From NCBI RefSeq assembly GCF_001005825.1, contig NZ_LBHV01000005.1, positions 248,001-312,000 on the forward strand: a DNA stretch of 64,000 bases, written 5' to 3'. Shown here in pieces: positions 43,058-53,271 of the stretch (positions within the stretch are counted from its first letter, which is position 1; the number at the start of each line of letters is the position of its first letter). This stretch comes from Rhizobium sp. LC145 (GTDB taxonomy: Bacteria; Pseudomonadota; Alphaproteobacteria; Rhizobiales; Rhizobiaceae). The translations under genes were made by a program, and so were the position numbers. The notes beneath the pieces were generated by a model. It was not told the origin of the DNA, did no database searches, and saw only the letters and a list, made by a program, of their open reading frames with translations.

Positions 43058-43411
43058 ATGGCGTTGGGCCAGCAGAAAGTACTGATTTGGAGAATGTGCG
43101 CAGCGCTGCTCGCCTTCGCTATTCTTTTCGGTGCGCCTGCTTCCCATGCCGCTCGTCAGCTGTGCTCGGCGGAACAGACTGTATCGATCGATCACGATCA
43201 TAAAGGCGACGATCATCCAAGGCAAAAAGCGGCACTTGGTGATCAAGCTTGCAGCAGCAGCATTTGCGCAGTCTGCATCCTCGCCTTTCCGTCTCCGGTG
43301 AATGATAGCTCGGATGTTGGTAGCGGGCCGGGCCGAATTGCCAATCTGCATGATCATCTGACCGGCAAAGAACCCTCGCCCGACTTCAAGCCCCCTCGAA
43401 CCATCGGCTGA
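43058..43411 (+). CDS. Small secreted His/Cys-rich protein
   Basis: The 117-residue protein has a hydrophobic export segment (RMCAALLAFAILFGAPASHA), a His/Asp-rich part (SIDHDHKGDDHPRQ) and a short Cys cluster (QACSSSICAVCILAFPSP). No domain is recognised. It is the first gene after the CueR-type promoter, before the multicopper oxidase, the same leading position occupied by the similar proteins elsewhere in the island. The 73-base gap to the oxidase has no other feature. Confidence 0.65.
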   Translation: MALGQQKVLIWRMCAALLAFAILFGAPASHAARQLCSAEQTVSIDHDHKGDDHPRQKAALGDQACSSSICAVCILAFPSPVNDSSDVGSGPGRIANLHDHLTGKEPSPDFKPPRTIG

Positions 43412-43484
43412 TGACGCTTACCGGTGCGGTGAGCCCCCCATCATCATCACCGTCGCAATGGCGACATAGATCGAGAGGCAACTC

Positions 43485-44942
43485 ATGTATCGCCGTCAAT
43501 TCCTGAAGACGCTCGCCGCGGGTGCGGCAGCCGTCTCGCCAATCCTCAACTCAGCTCACGCTTACGCAGCCCCCGTTCCGACCGATCTGGTTATCGGAAC
43601 CCGAACCTTGGATATCAACGGCAAGTCCGCTTCAGTCTTCGGATTGGCCGACCGCACTGGAAAACCGGGTCTGGTTCTGGATGCGGGCACGGATTTCAAC
43701 GTCCGTCTGGTCAACGACACCACCGAGGGCACTCTGATCCATTGGCATGGCCTGACGCCGCCATGGGAGATGGACGGCGTTCCGGACAATCCAGCCGCTT
43801 TGCTTGCCGCGGGAGAAAGCCGGAACTACAAATTCCCCGTCGGCCCTGGCGGCACGCACTGGATGCACGCACATACCCTCCAGGAGCAGCGCCTGCTGGC
43901 TGCACCGTTGATCGTCCGGACATCGGAGGACCGCGCCCGTGACGAACAGGAGGTCGTGATCCTGCTTCACGACTTCTCCTTCAAGTCCCCCGAGGAACTG
44001 CTGGAGGAATTGAAGGGCGCCGGTTCAGGGCATGGAAACGGCATGCCGATGGATCATCGGAGCATGATGGGGCAGATGTCGAACATGCAAGGGCAACATC
44101 AAATGCCCATGACGGGTATGCCGATGACGGGCATGCCGACCATGGATCTCAACGACATCGAGTACGACGCTTATCTCGCCAACGACCGAACTCTGGATGA
44201 TCCTGAAGTCGTAAGGGTCGAGAAGAGCGGTCAGGTACACCTGCGCATTATCAATGGGGCGACCGCTACCGCGTTCACCGTCGACGTCGGCAGCGTCACG
44301 GGCAATCTTGTCGCGGTAGACGGAAATGCGGTTGCGTCAGTCTCCGGAAATCGGTTCCCGATTTCGATGGGACAGCGGCTGGACATCCGGCTGACGCTTC
44401 CGGGCGGTGCCGGCGCCTTCCCCATATTCGCGTTGCGAGAGGGTTCAAAGGAGCGGACCGGCATCGTACTGGCCACGCAAGACGCCGAGATCCGCAAATT
44501 TAGTGCGACCGCCCGTGAGCCTGGGCCTGCTCTCGATCTGAGCCTGGAACAGCAGCTCAGGGCGGTGGCTCCCCTTCCCGTACGGACCGCCGACCATAAC
44601 TATGGCTTGGCGTTAACCGGAGGCATGATGAACTACGTTTGGAAGCTCGAAGCGAGTGAACCGCTCATCGTTTCAAAAGGGCAGAGAGTACGGGTGGCAA
44701 TGCAGAACATGTCGATGATGGCGCATCCGATGCATCTGCATGGTCATCATTTTCAGGTCGTCGCAACCAACGGCAAGCCGTTGGCCGGCGCTGTCCGAGA
44801 CACCGTACACGTGCCGCCGATGACCGAGGTAGTGGTCGAATTCGATGCGAAGAACCCCGGCCGCTGGCCCCTTCATTGCCATCACCTCTACCACATGGCC
44901 ACCGGCATGATGACGTTCGTCGCCTATGACGGAGCAATCTAA
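43485..44942 (+). CDS. CueO-like multicopper oxidase
   Basis: The 485-residue protein has a signal peptide, then the copper-site motifs [22 protein letters not shown] and [14 protein letters not shown] Met-rich loop ([14 protein letters not shown] near 205-218) sits where CueO-type Cu(I) oxidases have their substrate-binding insert. It would oxidise periplasmic Cu(I) to the less toxic Cu(II). It is followed after 14 bases by the Cu-ATPase gene and probably shares the CueR-type promoter. Confidence 0.95.
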   Translation: MYRRQFLKTLAAGAAAVSPILNSAHAYAAPVPTDLVIGTRTLDINGKSASVFGLADRTGKPGLVLDAGTDFNVRLVNDTTEGTLIHWHGLTPPWEMDGVPDNPAALLAAGESRNYKFPVGPGGTHWMHAHTLQEQRLLAAPLIVRTSEDRARDEQEVVILLHDFSFKSPEELLEELKGAGSGHGNGMPMDHRSMMGQMSNMQGQHQMPMTGMPMTGMPTMDLNDIEYDAYLANDRTLDDPEVVRVEKSGQVHLRIINGATATAFTVDVGSVTGNLVAVDGNAVASVSGNRFPISMGQRLDIRLTLPGGAGAFPIFALREGSKERTGIVLATQDAEIRKFSATAREPGPALDLSLEQQLRAVAPLPVRTADHNYGLALTGGMMNYVWKLEASEPLIVSKGQRVRVAMQNMSMMAHPMHLHGHHFQVVATNGKPLAGAVRDTVHVPPMTEVVVEFDAKNPGRWPLHCHHLYHMATGMMTFVAYDGAI

Positions 44943-44956
44943 TCAGGAGTCTGACA

Positions 44957-47182
44957 ATGGCGCATGACCACCATGGACACGCTCATGATCACGATCATCA
45001 TCGGGATCATACCCGACGCACAACGCCCATCGAGCCTTTGAAAGCAAAAAAAGATCCATCCGCTGGAGAAGGCGTCGTCTACACCTGCCCCATGCATCCC
45101 CAGGTCAGGCAGATCGGCCCGGGCAATTGCCCGATCTGCGGTATGGCCCTCGAACCGGAAACGCCTGCGATCGACACTGGGCCGAGCCAGGAATTCGTCG
45201 ATATGCAGCGCCGATTCTGGATCGGTCTGGTCTTGACCCTGCCGGTCCTGGTCCTCGAGATGGGCAGGCATCTTACCAACCTGCACATGGTGATAGGCGA
45301 ACAGACTTCGAACTGGATGCAGATGCTTCTGGCGACACCTGTCGTTCTGTGGGCCGGCTGGCCGTTTTTCGAACGCGGCTGGAAGTCCGTCGTGACGCGT
45401 CATCTCAACATGTTCACGCTGATCGCCATGGGCACCGGCGTTGCCTGGATCTATAGCGTCGTCGCCACGGTCGCGCCGGGTATTTTCCCTGAGACGTTCC
45501 GGTCCTCTGAAGGCGCGGTGGCAATCTATTTCGAAGCCGCCGCCGTAATCACCGTGCTCGTATTGTTGGGCCAGGTTCTTGAATTGCGCGCCCGCGAGCA
45601 GACTGGCGGGGCAATCCGAGCCTTTCTCGATCTTGCGCCGAAGACGGCGCGGCGCGGGAGAGCCGACGGCACTGACGAGGATATCGGTCTCGATGCCGTC
45701 GCTGTTGGAGACCGGCTGCGTGTTCGGCCTGGCGAAAAGGTGCCGGTCGACGGCACTTTGGTGGAAGGACGCAGTTCCGTCGACGAGTCCATGATCACCG
45801 GAGAATCCATGCCCGTCACGAAGACGGTTGGCGCAAATCTGATCGGCGGGACGATGAACCAGACCGGCGGCTTCATCATGGAGGCTGGAAAGATCGGAAG
45901 CGACACAATGCTGTCGCAGATCGTCCGGATGGTCGCCGAGGCACAGAGGTCAAGGGCTCCCATCCAGCGCTTGGCGGATGAAGTGTCCGGCTGGTTCGTT
46001 CCCGCGGTGATCGCGATCGCCATCGCGTCCTTCGCCACCTGGATGCTGATCGGCCCCGAACCCCGGTTTGCCCATGGGCTTGTTGCGGCGGTTGCGGTCC
46101 TGATCATCGCCTGCCCCTGCGCCCTCGGGCTCGCCACGCCGATGTCGATCATGGTCGGCGTCGGGCGCGGCGCCGGACTTGGCGTGCTGATCAAGAACGC
46201 AGAGGCTCTGGAACGGTTCGAGAAGGTCGATACGCTCGTTGTCGACAAGACGGGCACGCTGACCGAAGGACGACCGAAAGTCACTGCCATCGTACCCCGC
46301 GAGGGCATATCCGAGACCGAATTGCTCCGACTTGCGGCGACGCTTGAACGGTCCAGTGAGCATCCCCTTGCACTAGCTATCGTCAACGCCGCGACCGAAC
46401 GCAACGTCGTTCTCGGCGAGGCCCAGGATTTCGATAGTCCGGTCGGCAGGGGCGTGACGGGTACGGTCGAGGGCAAGAAGCTCATCATTGGCAGTCATCG
46501 CATCATGGGCGAGGCGAAGATCGACCTGTCCAGCCTGGCTTCGAAGGCGGAGGAATTGCGAAACGAAGGTGCGACCGTGATCTTCATGGCGTCCGATGGC
46601 GCCTTGGCCGGTCTGTTCGCGATTGCGGACCCCATCAAGGCGACAACGCCGGAAGCCGTCCGGTCGCTCGTCTCGGGAGGCGTTCGGGTGGTGATGCTGA
46701 CCGGTGACAACAGGACCACCGCCCAGGCGGTTGCCCACAAGCTCGGCATTTCGGAAGTCGAGGCGGAGGTTCTGCCGGAGGACAAGAGCAAGATCGTCTC
46801 TCGCCTTCGTGGCGAAGGCCGGATCGTCGCCATGGCCGGGGATGGGGTGAACGATGCCCCTGCCCTCGCGGCCGCCGACGTCGGCATCGCCATGGGAACG
46901 GGCACCGACGTGGCGATCGAGAGCGCGGGCGTCACGCTCCTGAAGGGGGATCTTCAAGGTATCGCGCGTGCCCAGCAACTGAGCCGAGCCGCCATGCGGA
47001 ACATACGCCAGAATCTCTTCTTCGCCTTCATCTACAACGCAGCCGGTGTCCCGGTTGCGGCGGGCGTCCTCTATCCGGCCTTCGGCATTCTACTGTCACC
47101 CATTATCGCCGCTGCCGCCATGGCGCTGTCGTCCGTCAGCGTCATCGGCAATTCCCTCAGGCTTCGGAGCACTAAGCTATGA
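44957..47182 (+). CDS. Cu P1B-type ATPase with His-rich and YHS-like N-terminus
   Basis: The 741-residue pump lacks HMA domains. Instead it begins with a His-rich tail ([20 protein letters not shown]) and a heavy-metal-binding domain [20 protein letters not shown] continuing [11 protein letters not shown] is at about 386-388, DKTGT near 430, SEHPLA and [10 protein letters not shown] follow. The layout is of the CopB-like or silver-type group, different from the copA at 39280. Its stop overlaps the DUF2933 start (ATGA). Confidence 0.95.
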   Translation: MAHDHHGHAHDHDHHRDHTRRTTPIEPLKAKKDPSAGEGVVYTCPMHPQVRQIGPGNCPICGMALEPETPAIDTGPSQEFVDMQRRFWIGLVLTLPVLVLEMGRHLTNLHMVIGEQTSNWMQMLLATPVVLWAGWPFFERGWKSVVTRHLNMFTLIAMGTGVAWIYSVVATVAPGIFPETFRSSEGAVAIYFEAAAVITVLVLLGQVLELRAREQTGGAIRAFLDLAPKTARRGRADGTDEDIGLDAVAVGDRLRVRPGEKVPVDGTLVEGRSSVDESMITGESMPVTKTVGANLIGGTMNQTGGFIMEAGKIGSDTMLSQIVRMVAEAQRSRAPIQRLADEVSGWFVPAVIAIAIASFATWMLIGPEPRFAHGLVAAVAVLIIACPCALGLATPMSIMVGVGRGAGLGVLIKNAEALERFEKVDTLVVDKTGTLTEGRPKVTAIVPREGISETELLRLAATLERSSEHPLALAIVNAATERNVVLGEAQDFDSPVGRGVTGTVEGKKLIIGSHRIMGEAKIDLSSLASKAEELRNEGATVIFMASDGALAGLFAIADPIKATTPEAVRSLVSGGVRVVMLTGDNRTTAQAVAHKLGISEVEAEVLPEDKSKIVSRLRGEGRIVAMAGDGVNDAPALAAADVGIAMGTGTDVAIESAGVTLLKGDLQGIARAQQLSRAAMRNIRQNLFFAFIYNAAGVPVAAGVLYPAFGILLSPIIAAAAMALSSVSVIGNSLRLRSTKL

Positions 47183-47373
47183 ACTCGTCGCGCGTATGGT
47201 TCCTGATGGCAACCTCGCTCGCTGTCATCATCGTCTTTTTCATCCTTTGGGAACACTGGCCCAATGCCCTGGGCCTCGCTCCTTATCTCCTCCTTCTGGC
47301 TTGCCCGCTCATGCATTTCTTCCATGGTCATGGCGGACATGGAGGTCACGACGATAAGGATCGCACCTCTTGA
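47179..47373 (+). CDS. DUF2933 small membrane protein
   Basis: The 64-residue protein has two hydrophobic segments ([20 protein letters not shown] and [16 protein letters not shown]) and a His/Gly-rich tail ([11 protein letters not shown]), as in DUF2933 proteins that accompany Cu-ATPases. It overlaps the ATPase stop by four bases. The His tail suggests a metal-binding helper. The following 180 bases contain no supported gene. Confidence 0.85.
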   Translation: MNSSRVWFLMATSLAVIIVFFILWEHWPNALGLAPYLLLLACPLMHFFHGHGGHGGHDDKDRTS

Positions 47374-47555
47374 TCTAGGGAGTGCGGGCAACCGGACCAC
47401 GATGTCTGTGCCGGCAGAAAGGGTTCAATTGGCCGGAGAATTTTTCCGAGACACTCGCGCCATCGGTAAACTTGCGACCCGAATACGAACGCCTCCCGTC
47501 GGAGCCGGTTTGATGCTTTGGTAGCCTGCACAACTATCGCGAGTCGGGGCTGACA

Positions 47556-48308
47556 ATGTTTGTTAACGACGAGGCGGGCTGGCTCGCTGTTCTATTCCTG
47601 GTTATTGCCCTGCTATACGCATCGGTCGGTCAGGCGGGCGCGTCCGGATATCTGGCCGCCATGGGCTTGTTTGGAATGGCTGCGGCACCAATGAAGGTGA
47701 CCGCTCTTGCGCTCAACCTTCTGGTGGCCGCCATCGGCACCTTACAGTTCTGGCGCATGGGTCTGCTCTCGTGGCGGGCATTCTACCCTTTCGCGATCCT
47801 CGGAGTTCCCTTCTCGCTGCTTGGGGGCGCAGTTCAGTTTCCGACCGCCCTCTACTATCCGCTGGTGGGCGTTATCCTTGTTCTATCAGCGATCCAGATG
47901 ATCCGGTCGGCGAAGCGGTCCTCGTCCGTTCAGGATATCCATCACACCGAGCCGCCCTTTTTTCCCGCGCTCGCGGTTGGCGCTGCCATAGGTTTCATCT
48001 CCGGTTCGACAGGCACCGGCGGAGGAATCTTCCTTGCGCCTATCATCATCTCGATGCGATGGGTGAACCTCCGCCGGACGGCGGCAGTGACGGCCGTCTA
48101 TAATTTCCTCAACTCCGCGGCGGCATTGATCGGCGCCCATGCCACCCTAGATACGATGCCCGCCCCCCTTCCCCTATGGATGGTTTCAGTCGCTATCGGC
48201 GGCGTTGTCGGCGCCTTGCTGGGCAGCCGCTATTTGCCTGACGCCGCCCTGCGCTATCTTCTGGCGGGCGTATTGTTTGTCTCGGGGGCAAAACTCCTGC
48301 TTGCCTAG
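47556..48308 (+). CDS. TauE/SafE-family membrane permease
   Basis: The 250-residue protein has about eight membrane helices with the TauE/SafE repeats LYASVGQAGASGYLAAMGLF and GFISGSTGTGGGIFLAPIII. Family members move sulfite, sulfonates or other anions, and some are linked to metal or thiol metabolism. Its substrate here is unknown. It starts 182 bases after DUF2933 in the same direction. Confidence 0.88.
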   Translation: MFVNDEAGWLAVLFLVIALLYASVGQAGASGYLAAMGLFGMAAAPMKVTALALNLLVAAIGTLQFWRMGLLSWRAFYPFAILGVPFSLLGGAVQFPTALYYPLVGVILVLSAIQMIRSAKRSSSVQDIHHTEPPFFPALAVGAAIGFISGSTGTGGGIFLAPIIISMRWVNLRRTAAVTAVYNFLNSAAALIGAHATLDTMPAPLPLWMVSVAIGGVVGALLGSRYLPDAALRYLLAGVLFVSGAKLLLA

Positions 48309-48472
48309 GATGTCGTAGCCGGACGCAATGTCTCATCGGGGGAGGTTTTGACAATGCGGGGAACCAAACGGGGCCCTTGAGGTTGACGTGACACATCCCT
48401 CCCAAACATGGCGCCTTCGGCGTGAAGATCTATCACAGTCGAACACCGCGCCTGAAGTCCAAGGATAGTCTC

Positions 48473-48955
48473 ATGCGCGATCATCACACCGCAGGCCATG
48501 AACAGATGAGCAGGCACCATTATGCCATGTTCGCGGTCAACATGGTCCTCAGCCTCATCGTCATGTACTTCGTCATGTTCTCAATGATCGACGGTTGGGG
48601 CGATTTCCGAAACAATATCAATATGCTCTACATGGCACTGACCATGGTGGCCCCGATGGCGATCATCATGCTCGCGACCATGGGCAACATGTACGCAAAC
48701 AAGAGGTTGAACGCAGCCATTCATATTGGCCTGGCGATCCTTTTCCTGGTTGCCTTCTCCGGCACCCGCACTCAGGCGCTCGTTGGCGATCGGCAATTCA
48801 TCGCCTCGATGATTCCGCATCATTCTGGTGCAATCCTCATGTGCCGGGAGGCCAACCTCCAGGATAGCGAGCTCATCACGCTATGTGATGAGATTTCTCG
48901 AGGCCAGCGCGCGGAGATCGAGCAAATGAACGCGATCCGCGCACGCCTCGACTAA
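48473..48955 (+). CDS. Membrane-anchored DUF305 protein
   Basis: The 160-residue protein has three membrane segments (from MFAVNMVLSLIVMYFVMFSM onward) and a C-terminal DUF305 half: IASMIPHHSGAILMCREANL with the characteristic HH pair, then QRAEIEQMNAIRARL. The ATG at 48473 has AAGGATAG upstream. DUF305 proteins often accompany copper genes; the His and Met residues could bind metal. A periplasmic paralogue lies at 49375. Confidence 0.85.
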   Translation: MRDHHTAGHEQMSRHHYAMFAVNMVLSLIVMYFVMFSMIDGWGDFRNNINMLYMALTMVAPMAIIMLATMGNMYANKRLNAAIHIGLAILFLVAFSGTRTQALVGDRQFIASMIPHHSGAILMCREANLQDSELITLCDEISRGQRAEIEQMNAIRARLD

Positions 48956-48999
48956 GGGCAGATGGAGACCGCCGGGCAGAAGGTTCCAGCGTGTTTAAA

Positions 49000-49025
49000 G
49001 CGGAGGGCGAACTATCGCCCTCCGC
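49000..49025. terminator. Bidirectional hairpin
   Basis: GCGGAGGGCGA and TCGCCCTCCGC make a perfect 11-bp stem with a 4-base loop between the convergent DUF305 and Csp genes, with short T-rich sequence on both sides. Confidence 0.75.
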
Positions 49026-49031
49026 TTCATT

Positions 49032-49364
49032 TCAGGCCGCCATTCTCTCACAGCTCTCCGCGCACTTGCGGCAGGCGTCCACACAGCTCTGCATGTCGCC
49101 AATGCGTTCGCAGTCGTCGGCGCATTGCCGGCAGATTTCAGCGCATTCGCGGCATGTGTGTTTGTGATGATCCGAGCCGATCAGCATGAAGTGGGCCGAT
49201 GTCCTGCAGATTTCCGCGCAGGCCATCATGAGCTTGAAGTGCTTCGGCTCCGTATGCTGGCCGCCCATTTCGAGGCAATGGCCCATGGCCGTCGAAAGAC
49301 ACTCGCTGTAGCAAGCGAGGCAGTTGTCGATGCAGGTCTTCATTTCAGGTGATAGATGATGCAT
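49032..49364 (-). CDS. Csp-like four-helix copper-storage protein
   Basis: The 110-residue protein has regularly spaced Cys pairs along helices: CIDNCLACYSEC, MMACAEICRTS, HTCRECAEICRQCADDC, CVDACRKCAESC. It carries 14 Cys in all and no signal peptide, like the cytosolic Csp3 (DUF326) type that stores many Cu(I) ions inside the helix bundle. It lies 10 bases upstream of DUF305 in the reading direction of neither, ending at a bidirectional hairpin. Confidence 0.92.
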   Translation of the reverse strand: MHHLSPEMKTCIDNCLACYSECLSTAMGHCLEMGGQHTEPKHFKLMMACAEICRTSAHFMLIGSDHHKHTCRECAEICRQCADDCERIGDMQSCVDACRKCAESCERMAA

Positions 49365-49374
49365 GGCCGCCTCC

Positions 49375-49803
49375 TCACTTCACTTCCTTGTCGACCCAGT
49401 TGGTCAGTTCTTCGACTTCCTTGGTCTGATCGTCGATGATCTTCTGGGCAGCGGCTTTAGCCTCGGCGTTATCGCCGTGTTTCAGCTCCACTTCGGCCAT
49501 GCTGATTGCTCCCATGTGATGAGCGATCATGCCGCAGACGAACGAGACATCAGGATCCTTTTTCATCATCCCCTGCATCATGTTCATGCCCATGGCCTTC
49601 ATGCCTTCCATCGACTCTTTCTGATAATCGGTCATTTCCGGCATCTGCATGTTATGACCTTGCATGGCCATGTCACCGGACATGGACATTTCCGACTTGC
49701 ATTTTTCCGGGTAAGCCATTTGCGCCGCGGCGGCCGACGGAATGAAGGCTACGACAGCTGCTAGCGACACCGCGATTACGGATGAATTGCTGAGCGTGTT
49801 CAT
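49375..49803 (-). CDS. Periplasmic DUF305 protein
   Basis: The 142-residue protein has a signal peptide (IAVSLAAVVAFIPSAAAAQM), a Met-rich segment (EMSMSGDMAMQGHNMQMPEM) and the DUF305 core VCGMIAHHMGAISMAEVELK. The abundance of Met and His suggests Cu(I) binding in the periplasm. The ATG at 49803 has AGGAGTCC upstream. It reads leftwards into the Csp gene with 10 bases between, so the two form an operon with the secreted protein at 49839. Confidence 0.9.
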   Translation of the reverse strand: MNTLSNSSVIAVSLAAVVAFIPSAAAAQMAYPEKCKSEMSMSGDMAMQGHNMQMPEMTDYQKESMEGMKAMGMNMMQGMMKKDPDVSFVCGMIAHHMGAISMAEVELKHGDNAEAKAAAQKIIDDQTKEVEELTNWVDKEVK

Positions 49804-49838
49804 TTTTCGGACTCCTATCTTGTGAACCTGGAAGGAAA

Positions 49839-50168
49839 TCACGTCTGGAGAGCCCGTGGAGGCGGATCGATTGCCCTGATGAGAAGCAGCGGCTGCACTT
49901 CCTTAATGACGGACTGATATTCATCTTCCAGCGGTTTAGGCTGGCCAGCCGTCGGAAGATGAGGCTGCATCGGGCAGCAATGCCTGTCCGCGCAACAGGC
50001 AGGCGATGGCACCGATTGATGGCCAGTGCCGATCGACGATGAAGCATGAACATGCTGACAGTCGATGTTGGATGCAGCAAGAGCAGGTGTCATTGCCCAT
50101 GCATTGACGATCAGCATCGCCACGGCACAGACCGCTAGAACAACCTTCAATGAAGTTCTTGGGATCAT
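49839..50168 (-). CDS. Small secreted Cys/His-rich protein
   Basis: The 109-residue protein has a signal segment (VVLAVCAVAMLIVNAWAMTP), a His-containing part (CQHVHASSSIGTGHQSV) and a tight Cys cluster (SPACCADRHCCPM). No domain is recognised. It leads the DUF305-Csp unit, 35 bases before the DUF305 ATG, as similar proteins lead other metal operons here. Confidence 0.65.
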   Translation of the reverse strand: MIPRTSLKVVLAVCAVAMLIVNAWAMTPALAASNIDCQHVHASSSIGTGHQSVPSPACCADRHCCPMQPHLPTAGQPKPLEDEYQSVIKEVQPLLLIRAIDPPPRALQT

Positions 50169-50326
50169 CCAGCGTTCTCGCTTTCGTTGCGAAAACCCTA
50201 GCCCCCGATAAAGGTTCCCGACCGAGCCATCAAAATGGAGCTTGCTTCACTTGCCGAGTGAACCAAGCCGGCTCTCGTGTTGAGATGCTACCGCTCCAAC
50301 CGCCGACGCCCCGGTTTCTTAGTCAC

Positions 50327-50673
50327 TTAGAAGGATCGTGGAGGAACAAACAGACAGATGGCCCGAGACGAAACCTGGCTTTTTGCCCTGCAAAGATGAA
50401 ATTCATCATCTGGTGACTTCTTCACGCGCTCGTCGCGATACCCGATGATCTCGCACTATCCTGAACGACATAACCCTGTGGCCCCTCAATGATGCGAGCA
50501 TCATGAACAGGTTCACAATCCCGATTGCTGCAACACTGCACCGGATAAACCCAGCCCGAAGGTGCCATATGGGCACCTGCGGTCCCTGGCAGACTAAGTG
50601 CGGGCGCGATAGCGGAAATGAAAACCGCGATGAGGACAGGCTTCCCGATTTGCCGCGAGGGCCTCCGCTTCAT
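50327..50673 (-). pseudogene. Frameshifted secreted CC-containing protein
   Basis: The first frame runs from an ATG at 50673 through a signal peptide (LIAVFISAIAPALSLPGTAG) to SGWVYPVQCCSNRDCEPVHD and GPQGYVVQD, then ends early at 50422. A second frame, without stops, continues IIGYRDERVKKSPDDEFHLC and RAICLFVPPRSF to a TAA at 50329-50327. Together they make the usual length and pattern of a conserved rhizobial secreted protein (GWSYPW-CC then FHxC, CLxVPP). The shift falls near 50450. This is a sequencing error or a real inactivation. Confidence 0.7.
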
Positions 50674-51050
50674 CCGACCGCCGCAAATCTCTTCGCAAAA
50701 ACTGGCGTAGTCCACAGTTGGCCCTCCGGCGGAAACCGTTTCTCTGCGAGGACATGATCCACAGCAACGATCATGTTAATGTGCCGTGCCTGCCCCACCA
50801 TCATCGAGAATGTCGACGCACATAGTGGCGGTTTCGAGAATGTTCTCGTACATACGTGGAGCCGCCACCATACCTTGGCAATCCCCAGGACCGTATCCAT
50901 GGTATCCGCCCGCCCGGACGCAGCGCTCGTTTCACCATAGCAACAGCAGCCCCATCAAGGCTTTAGGCGTCGGACAATTGCTTCGGTCTCATCACCAGCA
51001 ATGCGACGAAAAGAGGAGAGGCGATTGCACGAGTTGCTTCCGCACTGGGT
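50674..51050. other. Intergenic region before the sensor kinase
   Basis: No gene can be supported. A short palindrome CGAGAATGTTCTCG lies near 50834-50847, flanked by TGGCGG and CCGCCA arms. The stretch may hold the promoter of the broken gene and decayed sequence downstream of the kinase. Confidence 0.4.
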
Positions 51051-52412
51051 CTAGGGCCAAATCTCAACGCTTGGAAAGGCGACCGCAACGGTCAATCCGG
51101 GCGCGCTGTCGTAGAGCGCCACGGTCGCCCGATGAAGGTCGGCAATTGCCTTGACCAGGCTCAACCCGAGGCCGGATCCGGTCGTGGTTCTGCTCTTCTC
51201 CAAACGGTAAAACCGATCAAAGACCCGCACCCGTTCTTCCTCCGGAATCCCAGGTCCATTGTCAGAAACCGTCAGGTAAATAAGGTCAGCTCGCCGCGCC
51301 ACCTCCAAGACAATCGTTGAGCCCGCTGGGGTGTGGCGCATGGCGTTCGCCAGCAGATTGACCAACATCTGGCTGACAAGATCGGGATCGCCGCTGAGGT
51401 GACAGTTGGTTTCAGCCTCACGAAACCTGAGCGAATACCCTTCGTCGGAGGCAATGGCTTCGTGTATTTCGAATATGTCACGGACCAGCGCATTCAGGTC
51501 GACCATACCAAAATGCGCGGTTCGACTGCGGGATTCGATCTGCGCGATCCGCAGAAGTGCATCAAATGTGTCTGCAATCGACCTGAGCTCTCCCAAGGCC
51601 ACTTCGACGGCGTTTTTTACGTCATCTACCGTCTCTGCCTGCAGAGCATCATCGAGGACCAGGAATGTACGTCCGATGGGCGTTTTCAGGTCGTGGGCGA
51701 TATCGGTCGTTACCTGTTTCAGCGCTGTGACACTGGCCTCCAGTCGCGTCAGGGCGACGTTGACCTCGCTCGACAACACGTCGATCTCGTCCATTCGCGA
51801 TGAAACCGGCAACCGTCTCGACAGTTCACCATGCCCAATGGCATGAGCTGTCTGCGACAGTGTAAAAATGCGTCGACGCATCCGATAGGTTAGAACCGCT
51901 GCTCCCCCTATGCCGACGGCGAAGACAATTGCGGTCGTCCAACCGAAGCTGACCAACACAATACGCGCCAGTTGGTCGGTGTCTCCGTAGCTGATGCCAA
52001 CAACCAGATCGTTCTCTCCGAGCCGGCCGCGAAAGAGCTTATAGGGCGTCGCGTTCTCATGCTGATCTTTGGGTTGGAGCGTGGAGAAGCCATTGGGGAC
52101 GCCATCTATTGCGGCATTTCCTGCAAGGAGATCGCCATCAGGATTCCTCAGCGTATAGATCGTCTCCTGCTCCCTGATGGCCGGGCCATGGCTGTTGATC
52201 ATATTGACAGCCCCTGTAGGACCTCGAGTGCCATAGGCGGTTTCGATCTCGCGGTACCGCTCCATCACATTCGAGTTCAGGCGATTATCGAGATAGTTGA
52301 GCACCATTTGATAGGCGATGACATTCGCTCCGAGGTACGAGACCACAAACAGCGAAATATAGATGATCGCCAGCCGGACAGCGGTGCTCTTGAAGAAGCT
52401 AGCGCCGCGCAT
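51051..52412 (-). CDS. Sensor histidine kinase
   Basis: The 453-residue protein has two membrane helices (about 12-35 and 150-175) around a periplasmic sensor loop, a HAMP linker, the phospho-acceptor H-box DIAHDLKTPIGR, and a HATPase domain (NLLANAMRHTPAG, DNGPGIP, GSGLGLSLVKAI). The start at 52412 overlaps the response-regulator stop by 14 bases, so translation is coupled. A copper-sensing CusS/CopS-like role is inferred from the neighbours. Confidence 0.92.
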   Translation of the reverse strand: MRGASFFKSTAVRLAIIYISLFVVSYLGANVIAYQMVLNYLDNRLNSNVMERYREIETAYGTRGPTGAVNMINSHGPAIREQETIYTLRNPDGDLLAGNAAIDGVPNGFSTLQPKDQHENATPYKLFRGRLGENDLVVGISYGDTDQLARIVLVSFGWTTAIVFAVGIGGAAVLTYRMRRRIFTLSQTAHAIGHGELSRRLPVSSRMDEIDVLSSEVNVALTRLEASVTALKQVTTDIAHDLKTPIGRTFLVLDDALQAETVDDVKNAVEVALGELRSIADTFDALLRIAQIESRSRTAHFGMVDLNALVRDIFEIHEAIASDEGYSLRFREAETNCHLSGDPDLVSQMLVNLLANAMRHTPAGSTIVLEVARRADLIYLTVSDNGPGIPEEERVRVFDRFYRLEKSRTTTGSGLGLSLVKAIADLHRATVALYDSAPGLTVAVAFPSVEIWP

Positions 52413-53076
52413 GCAACGTATAGCCGGTGTTGCGGACGGTATGGAGCAGCGGGAATTCGAAAGGCTTGTCGATTTTCGCGCGCAACCGGCTGATATGCGT
52501 CTCAACGACGGAACTTTGAGGGTCGAAATTGAAGTTCCAGATTCGCTCCAAAAGCATGGTCTTGGTCAGCACCCTGCCTTCATTTCGCATCAGAAGCTCC
52601 AGTAGAGAAAGCTCCCGAGGCAGAAGATCGAGCACGGTCCCGGCACGTTCAGCGGTTCTCCTGATCAAATCTAGTTCCAGGTCGCCGACCCTAAGCTTCG
52701 TCTTCTCAGTGGCGATGGGCGGGCGTCTGACGAGCGCATTCATCCTTGCCATTAGTTCCGAAAACGCAAAGGGTTTCACCAGATAATCGTCGCCGCCGGC
52801 CTCCAGACCTGCCACACGGTCATCAACGCTGCTCATCGCGGTGAGAAACAAGACCGGCGTTCGGATCGACGCCCCGCGCAAGCTCTTTACGATGGTAAGG
52901 CCGTCCAGAGTCGGAATCATCCGGTCGACCACGATAACGTCGTATGACGTACCGAACCCTGCGGCGAGACCATCCCGGCCGTCGCGAAGCCAGTCGACGA
53001 CATGGCCCGCTGTCGTCAGGCCCTTCGCGATATAGCTGCCAGTCTTCTCGTCGTCTTCGATCAGAAGGATTTTCAT
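52399..53076 (-). CDS. OmpR-family response regulator (CusR/CopR-like)
   Basis: The 225-residue protein has a receiver domain (KILLIEDDEKTGSYIAKGL, phospho-acceptor Asp in VIVVDRMIPTLDG, Lys in YLVKPFAF) and an OmpR-type winged helix (LLPRELSLLELLMRNEGRVL, SSVVETHISRLRAKI). It is the first gene of the two-component operon and diverges from the small secreted-protein genes. An inverted repeat at 53177-53193 between them resembles boxes bound by copper response regulators. Confidence 0.92.
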   Translation of the reverse strand: MKILLIEDDEKTGSYIAKGLTTAGHVVDWLRDGRDGLAAGFGTSYDVIVVDRMIPTLDGLTIVKSLRGASIRTPVLFLTAMSSVDDRVAGLEAGGDDYLVKPFAFSELMARMNALVRRPPIATEKTKLRVGDLELDLIRRTAERAGTVLDLLPRELSLLELLMRNEGRVLTKTMLLERIWNFNFDPQSSVVETHISRLRAKIDKPFEFPLLHTVRNTGYTLHARR

Positions 53077-53176
53077 GGGCGTGCGGTGACCGAGGAAAAT
53101 TCCGGTTGCAACGGTTCTTATCGGTCCCAAAGCCGAATGATTCGGGCTTTGTTGCGGCGCTGGCCCATTCCTCAAA

Positions 53177-53193
53177 CTTACAAAAATGTAAAG
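53177..53193. promoter_or_regulatory. TTACA-N4-TGTAA operator
   Basis: CTTACA, AAAA, TGTAAAG lies about 101 bases before the response-regulator start and 79 bases before the divergent gene at 53272. Inverted repeats of this form are typical of CopR/CusR-type regulators. Control of both directions is inferred. Confidence 0.55.
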
Positions 53194-53271
53194 TCCAGGA
53201 AAGGTGGCGGACAATCGACCGATCTACCTTCTCCACGCTGCAACCCGGCAGCGTTGAACGAGGAAAAGATC

